DNA from: an uncultured Ruminococcus sp.
Lineage (GTDB): Bacteria; Bacillota; Clostridia; Oscillospirales; Ruminococcaceae
Length of the DNA stretch: 64,000 nucleotides
Assembly: GCA_902786975.1 (NCBI GenBank)
Contig: CADAES010000003.1
Span: forward strand, 1-64,000
Direction: 5' to 3'
Shown here: positions 59,609 to 64,000 of the stretch, piece after piece
Numbering within the stretch: position 1 is the stretch's first letter
How the letters are laid out: each line of letters begins with the position of its first letter
Notes under the pieces: model-generated
What the model was told of the DNA's origin: nothing
Database searches by the model: none
What the model saw: only the letters and a program-made list of their open reading frames with translations
Translations under genes and position numbers: made by a program

Positions 59609-60427
59609 ATGAGAAAAAAGAAAAAAGAAGAAGCCAGGCAGGCTGAGCTTGAAGAAAAGCAGCTCGATGAAAGCACCGAAGCCGCTGTGAAAGCAAGCAA
59701 TGGCGATAAGGAAAAGGAACAAGCCCTGCGTGATGTCCTGCATATCCGGCGTACAGCAAAAGAAGTCAAGCGGTATACTGTCCTTATGAGAGTGTCCGGG
59801 CTTATAGCCGTCGCTCTCGTGGCACTCATAGCTATCGGCTATGCAATAGCTTACTTCTATAACAAATACGGAAGCTTCACTATCAAAGTAAACAAATACG
59901 ATATGGTCAACCAGGGACTTTCGCTTTCGGAATCTCCCGACTTTGACAGGACAATTTCGGTACTGACAGCTGATATAGTCTACGATATGACCAATATCAG
60001 CGGAAACGATCTTCCCGAGAATATCGACAAGGTCAACGGCAACCATAACGGGCGGAATTATATCGCCTATACATTCTATTTACACAACTCCGGAAAGGAT
60101 ACCGTCACCTACGAGGGAGACCTGACTATCGAAAACGTGACGAAGAACGTCGATGAGGCTGTCCGAGTCGCTGTTTATACAAACGGAGAGAAAGTGGTCT
60201 ACGGAAAGACCAAAATGGACGGCAGCGGAAAAGAATCCGACTGCGACAAGGAATTTCTGACCGCTTCACAGGTGATGCATACCACCGTTACCGATTTTGA
60301 ACCGGGCGCTACGACGAAATATACCGTTGTAATCTGGCTCGAAGGAAACGACCCCGAATGTCTGGATAACATCATTGGAGGAGTTATCAAGATGCAGATG
60401 GACTTCAGGATCGTTGAAAGTACATAA
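59609..60427 (+). CDS. Membrane-anchored protein sharing the W-x-E-G-x-D motif
   Basis: A 272-residue protein: charged cytoplasmic N-terminus (RKKKKEEARQAELEEKQLDE and more, ~58 residues), one membrane helix (SGLIAVALVALIAIGYAIAY), then a ~185-residue outer beta-rich domain with IAYTFYLHNSGKDTVTYEGD, ENVTKNVDEAVRVAVYTNGE and YTVVIWLEGNDPECLDNIIG near the end. The latter matches the end of the secreted protein at 57354 (YLWFEGEDDNCQSDKI), so the two probably share a fold and may assemble together, this one as membrane anchor or assembly base. No SipW-type signal here. AAAGGAGG precedes the ATG region. Confidence 0.75.
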   Translation: MRKKKKEEARQAELEEKQLDESTEAAVKASNGDKEKEQALRDVLHIRRTAKEVKRYTVLMRVSGLIAVALVALIAIGYAIAYFYNKYGSFTIKVNKYDMVNQGLSLSESPDFDRTISVLTADIVYDMTNISGNDLPENIDKVNGNHNGRNYIAYTFYLHNSGKDTVTYEGDLTIENVTKNVDEAVRVAVYTNGEKVVYGKTKMDGSGKESDCDKEFLTASQVMHTTVTDFEPGATTKYTVVIWLEGNDPECLDNIIGGVIKMQMDFRIVEST

Positions 60428-60448
60428 GATGTTAAGGGGAGAAGAATC

Positions 60449-61147
60449 ATGAAAAAAGCTTTGAAGATCGCAGGCAGTGTGCTGGCGTGGATCCTGCTCA
60501 TTTTTGCTCTGCTCATAACTATAATGGTGTTTACCTCGGACAAGAACAACGGCGTTCCGAGCCTTTTCGGAAGAATGCCGATGACCGTCGAGTCCGCATC
60601 AATGGAACCGACCTTCAAGGAAGGCGACCTCATTATCTCCAAGGAGATAGACAATATCAACGACCTTAAGGTAGACGACGTCATCTCTTTCTGGACAAAC
60701 GAGATCGTCGAGGGCCAGAACGTTGTAAATACCCACCGTATCGTCGAGGTAAAGGACGATAACGGTACAAAGGCTTTCGTTACCAAGGGTGATAATAACG
60801 AGAACAACGATACTTATATCGTATACCCCAGCAAGATAGTCGGAAAATGGACAGGCACAAGGATCCCCGGCATAGGTAAGTTCATGAAGTTCTTAAAGAC
60901 CAAGACAGGCTTCCTTGTATGTATCCTGATACCGATGGCGATATTCTTCCTGTTCGAGCTGTTCAAGCTGATAATGGTCATCGTTCAGATGCGCCAGCCT
61001 GCTAAGCTTACCGAGTCTGACGAGGAAGAGATCAAGAAACGTGCCATTGAGGAATATCTGGCAGAGCAGCAGAAGCTTAAAGGCGAAACGCCTTCGGACG
61101 ACTCCGCACAGCAGCAACAGCCCGAGCAGGAACAGCCTGAACAGTAA
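60449..61147 (+). CDS. sipW: SipW-type signal peptidase I
   Basis: A 232-residue membrane peptidase of the ER/archaeal (S26B) class. The catalytic serine is S51 in VESASMEPTFKEGDLIIS, and the general base is His in VVNTHRIVEV (about 94), in place of the Lys of ordinary bacterial signal peptidases. VTKGDNNENND is the conserved GDN box. Helices at residues 7-28 and ~155-178. The C-terminal ~45 residues form a charged, Gln/Glu-rich tail (PEQEQPEQ). It would process the SipW-type precursor encoded at 57354. The in-frame sequence after TAA continues in the same style to TAG at 61190-61192. Confidence 0.93.
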   Translation: MKKALKIAGSVLAWILLIFALLITIMVFTSDKNNGVPSLFGRMPMTVESASMEPTFKEGDLIISKEIDNINDLKVDDVISFWTNEIVEGQNVVNTHRIVEVKDDNGTKAFVTKGDNNENNDTYIVYPSKIVGKWTGTRIPGIGKFMKFLKTKTGFLVCILIPMAIFFLFELFKLIMVIVQMRQPAKLTESDEEEIKKRAIEEYLAEQQKLKGETPSDDSAQQQQPEQEQPEQ

Positions 61148-61236
61148 GCTGCGCAAGATACCGAAAACGCACAGACCGACACTGCAGAGTAGCTTGACTG
61201 CCCTGCAAATCCGATAGAAAGGAAAACAAGGAAAAC

Positions 61237-62811
61237 ATGAGTAATTTTTTAGAATGGTTCTTTGTTTTTATTTCTGAAATTCTTAAAGGTTTTGCAAGTA
61301 TATTCAAAGGATTTTGGGAAGGTATAAAGCAAATATTCAATATCAAGAATTACATAACGATATTCAAGGCTCATTCCGAGGGCTTCGGCGTGCTGGAGTG
61401 GATCCTTGCGATACTGTCGATAATCCTTGTTATTGGTATTTTCCTGCTGATCATTTTCATGATCGTTCTGGCAGTGCGAAAGTATATCCGCTTCAGACAC
61501 TCTCTTGTCAGCGACGAGGACCTTCTGGAGGAGATAGGCGTGCTTCAGCGTCAGGTGCTGAAAATGACCAAGGAAAAGGACGAGATAATGGCTATGAAGG
61601 TCGCTCAGATGAGCGGCGGAGCAATAACCTCCGGAGCATTTCCTGCCGGTACATTGTCCCTTGGCGAGGGTCAGGAGGGCGAACAGCCTCAGGGAGAGGA
61701 ACAGACTCAGGAGGGCGTGGTAATTACGACCGTAAAGCGTTTCTCAAAGCTTATCGAGGTCGACAATTTCTACAAGACCTATACTCCTCCCGAGTATGAC
61801 AATACCATTTCTCTTTCGCAGATATGCGAGGATTACAGAAACTTTGCCTGCTCGAGAATGCACCTTTTCTACGATATAAAAACGATACGCCTGTTTATTG
61901 CGGGTATGGCTTCCACGAAGCTCATTATCCTCCAGGGTATCTCCGGTACAGGTAAAACATCGCTTCCGTATTCGTTCGGTAAGTTCCTCGGCGTCGATAC
62001 GACTATCGCCTCCGTACAGCCTTCCTGGCGTGACAGGACCGAGCTTTTCGGATTCTTCAACGAGTTTACCAAGAATTTCAACGAGACCGAAGTTCTCAAA
62101 AGAATATATGCATCAAGCTTCAATAACGACGTAAACCTCATACTCCTTGATGAGATGAACATCGCAAGAGTCGAGTATTACTTCGCCGAGATGCTGTCCA
62201 TACTTGAAATGCCAAATGCCGATGAGTGGAAGCTCGACCTCGTTCCCAACGTTTGGAGCACCGACCCGGAGAACCTGGACAAGGGTATGATAAAGATACC
62301 TCAGAACGTCTGGTATATCGGAACTGCGAATAACGACGACTCGACATTTGCTATCTCCGATAAGGTTTACGACCGTGCTCAGCCTATCAACCTCGATGCA
62401 AAGGGTATCGCATTCGATGCACCCGATACACCGCCGATGTGCCTTGGCTATGATCACCTCAACGAGCTGTTTGAGGAAGCGTTCAAGAAGTATCCTATCA
62501 GCGAGGAGAATCTCAAGAAGATACAGCACCTCGACCTTTGGGTAATCGAAAAGCTGCGTGTGGCTTTCGGTAACCGTATCATCAAGCAGATGGGTCTGTT
62601 CGTTCCTGTTTACGTTGCCTGCGGAGGCGACGAGCTTGACGGCATAGACTATGTAATGGCTACAAAGATATTCAGAAAGTTTGAATCTCTCAACCTTTCC
62701 ATGCTTCGTGACGAGCTGAAGGACCTTTGTACATACCTTAAAAAGACCTTCGGAAGCAACAGCATGAAGGAGTCTATCGCATATCTTGAACGTCTGCAAA
62801 AGCTGTATTGA
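61237..62811 (+). CDS. Membrane-anchored McrB-like AAA+ ATPase
   Basis: A 524-residue protein. An amphipathic start (NFLEWFFVFISEILKGFASI) and a strong membrane helix (WILAILSIILVIGIFLLIIF, ~50-72) precede a coiled stretch, an acidic Gln/Glu linker (~145-165), and an AAA+ domain of the McrB/dynein-related group: Walker A LQGISGTGKTSLPYSF (~230-245), SVQPSWRDRTELFGFFNEF, Walker B LILLDEMNIARVEYYFAEML, sensor 1 YIGTANNDDSTFAISDKVYD. Cytosolic McrB proteins are GTPases of methyl-directed restriction; a membrane anchor is not normal for that role. The next gene looks like the McrC/DUF2357 side. No methyl-DNA recognition domain is seen. Confidence 0.85.
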   Translation: MSNFLEWFFVFISEILKGFASIFKGFWEGIKQIFNIKNYITIFKAHSEGFGVLEWILAILSIILVIGIFLLIIFMIVLAVRKYIRFRHSLVSDEDLLEEIGVLQRQVLKMTKEKDEIMAMKVAQMSGGAITSGAFPAGTLSLGEGQEGEQPQGEEQTQEGVVITTVKRFSKLIEVDNFYKTYTPPEYDNTISLSQICEDYRNFACSRMHLFYDIKTIRLFIAGMASTKLIILQGISGTGKTSLPYSFGKFLGVDTTIASVQPSWRDRTELFGFFNEFTKNFNETEVLKRIYASSFNNDVNLILLDEMNIARVEYYFAEMLSILEMPNADEWKLDLVPNVWSTDPENLDKGMIKIPQNVWYIGTANNDDSTFAISDKVYDRAQPINLDAKGIAFDAPDTPPMCLGYDHLNELFEEAFKKYPISEENLKKIQHLDLWVIEKLRVAFGNRIIKQMGLFVPVYVACGGDELDGIDYVMATKIFRKFESLNLSMLRDELKDLCTYLKKTFGSNSMKESIAYLERLQKLY

Positions 62812-62827
62812 TAATCTATACTGCACT

Positions 62828-62873
62828 AATGACCTGCCTTGCCATCAGCTAACGGGCAAGTCGGGTCATTTTT
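62828..62873 (+). terminator. Terminator-like hairpin after the AAA+ gene
   Basis: AATGACCTGCCTTGCC (62828-62843) pairs with GGCAAGTCGGGTCATT (62855-62870) apart from a central internal loop, followed by TTTT. It could separate the downstream gene or attenuate it. Confidence 0.75.
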
Positions 62874-63017
62874 AGAGGTAAGAAGTAAGATGTAAGAGGT
62901 AAGAAGCGGAGGCGCTGCCTCCTGAATGAATAAAGAAGAAATAATAAAGAATAAAGAATATTATCGGTATCGCCTGCGGCGAGTTATCTTAGAGGTAAGA
63001 AGCAAGAGGTAAGAGAT
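62873..63017. repeat. Purine-rich intergenic repeats
   Basis: Units of the type AGAGGTAAGAAG/AGTAAGATG run through 62873-62907 and again 62990-63017 (AGAGGTAAGAAGCAAGAGG), with a small hairpin GGAGGC-GCT-GCCTCC (62908-62922) and CGCC-TGC-GGCG between. Related to the element at 57066-57175. No gene is seen in 62812-63066. Confidence 0.65.
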
Positions 63018-63066
63018 GCTTTTTGCCTTGTGTAAATAAAAAATACTATTGAAAGGAGGAGAATGT

Positions 63067-64000
63067 GTGGACGAGTTTTACGACAAGTGGTACAGCAATT
63101 TCACCAAAACCATGGACGGACTTGAAGACGATGAGCTGTTTGATTCTATGCATTCTCTTATCCGTTCAAGTAAGAATACATTTGCTGTCAACAGAAAGAT
63201 CATGGAGAAATCTGTTGACGTTTCGTGGGTCGATGCGATAGAGGAGGGCCTGAAGCACCTCGATACCGTGCTGAGAAACCCGAGAGTTACTATCGAAGAC
63301 GTCGAAGAGGTCGTTCCTATCGCCCTTTCAAGAAAAATAACAGTCGAGTCGGTAAAGCACCTCGCTCAGCATACCGACCTTATTCAGGACTACGACCCCG
63401 TAACAAACACCATTACCCCCTCAAAGGTGCTCAATGTACATAAGGAAGAGAGTATGATGACCTATGAAAATAAGTTCATCAATACCCTCGTTGACAGACT
63501 TTATGTCTTTATAATCCGCCGTTACGAAAAGCTCCAGGAGGTCGCTAAGGACGAAGAGGTATTCTCGCTTTCATACAATACCGATGTCGATGATAAAATG
63601 GGCAAGCAGATGAGCGTGAGCCTGAAGCTTGAAACCACCGACAGCCTCGAGACTGTCAACGAAAGCGGTCTGACCGTCTGGGAGAGAGTAGAGAACCTGA
63701 AAAAAGCCGTCGAAGGCTATAAAGGCTCGTATTTCTGCCAGGCTATGGGAAGCGTCTATATCAGACCCCCTGTAATGCGAACCAATGCGATAATGAAAAA
63801 CGTAGACCTCAAAGCCTGCCTCACACTCTGGCAGTTCATCGAGGGATACGATAAGGTCGGCTATGAGATAAATGTCGTTGATACAGCGCAGAAGCTCGAC
63901 GAGGATTATATGATGGATTTCTATAACCTTGTCGCACTTAATTTCCTGCTGTTCCGTTCGTATACCCATAAGCCCGCCAAGAAGGCAAACGAGCTTAAAA
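63067..64000 (+). CDS. McrC/DUF2357-like partner of the AAA+ ATPase (runs off the window)
   Basis: At least 311 residues, open to the window end. GTG 63067 is the start, 6 nt after AAGGAGGA; the ATG at 63063 is out of frame. The readable part is helical, with residues ~110-145 (HKEESMMTYENKFINTLVDR) resembling the conserved 'E-N-R/K-F-x-x-x-L' segment of DUF2357/DUF524 proteins, the McrC-like nuclease partners of McrB-type ATPases. The PD-(D/E)XK nuclease part, if present, lies beyond the window, so this assignment rests on position and one motif. Alternatives: a purely structural partner of the ATPase. Confidence 0.55.
   Translation, partial: MDEFYDKWYSNFTKTMDGLEDDELFDSMHSLIRSSKNTFAVNRKIMEKSVDVSWVDAIEEGLKHLDTVLRNPRVTIEDVEEVVPIALSRKITVESVKHLAQHTDLIQDYDPVTNTITPSKVLNVHKEESMMTYENKFINTLVDRLYVFIIRRYEKLQEVAKDEEVFSLSYNTDVDDKMGKQMSVSLKLETTDSLETVNESGLTVWERVENLKKAVEGYKGSYFCQAMGSVYIRPPVMRTNAIMKNVDLKACLTLWQFIEGYDKVGYEINVVDTAQKLDEDYMMDFYNLVALNFLLFRSYTHKPAKKANELK

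Overview
The window looks like the chromosome of a Gram-positive gut Clostridia member, most likely Ruminococcaceae/Oscillospiraceae (Ruminococcus-like). The reasons are the recJ–relA–MBL–hemZ–rlmD run typical of Clostridia, a spoIIP gene, cell-wall-binding (CWB2) and BspA-type LRR surface proteins, a cohesin-like surface protein, ATP-type PEP carboxykinase plus acetate kinase, strong TTGACA/TATAAT-type promoters with 17-bp spacers, and AGGAGG ribosome-binding sites. No taxon was verified by search.

Layout. 1–1160 is a graveyard of mobile or defence genes: an excisionase-like HTH gene, a nonsense-broken Abi-family fragment with promoter and leader hairpin, and an integrase C-terminus. 1190–13,500 holds housekeeping genes in alternating orientation with shared bidirectional terminators: GNAT, P-type ATPase, thioesterase, ptsI, a CAT-like/GNAT pair, pckA, an O-antigen-ligase-like protein, tRNA-Arg(CCU) and an HD-domain protein. 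12,428–14,042 is a first ECF sigma/anti-sigma-like pair. 14,254–21,964 is the recJ–relA–MBL–hemZ–rlmD operon. 21,988–25,697 is an accessory patch: a broken GNAT gene, an A+T-rich unknown gene, DUF2809, AlkD-like, and an unknown Cys-rich protein. 25,835–27,276 is the nfeD–SPFH pair.

27,371–34,761 has a 51-aa membrane protein, VanY, SpoIIP, a LytTR two-component system with a membrane third gene, a cohesin-like surface protein, an array of tiny terminator-like hairpins, and a polysaccharide-deacetylase homologue that has lost its metal-binding motifs. 34,800–38,405 has a chemoreceptor behind a structured leader, then pfkA. 38,465–40,025 is a second sigma/anti-sigma-like pair. 40,166–45,343 has a membrane coiled-coil protein, a two-domain PPK2, a divergent TetR/HXXEE pair with a visible operator, and ackA. 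45,534–52,385 has tmcAL, a modified papain-like surface protein, and an ACT/UPF0210/TIM-barrel/PHP operon. 52,427–57,025 is a giant LRR–Cys-repeat–CWB2 surface protein.

The most interesting region is 57,354–64,000 (runs off the end). Divergently from a promoter region with an inverted repeat lie a SipW-type secreted protein, then a degenerate EAL protein, a membrane-anchored protein sharing a W-x-E-G-x-D-x-x-C motif with the secreted one, a SipW-type signal peptidase, a membrane-anchored McrB-like AAA+ ATPase, and an McrC/DUF2357-like partner. I infer a surface-fibre or envelope system coupled to an AAA+ machine. It is my best candidate for an undescribed system here.
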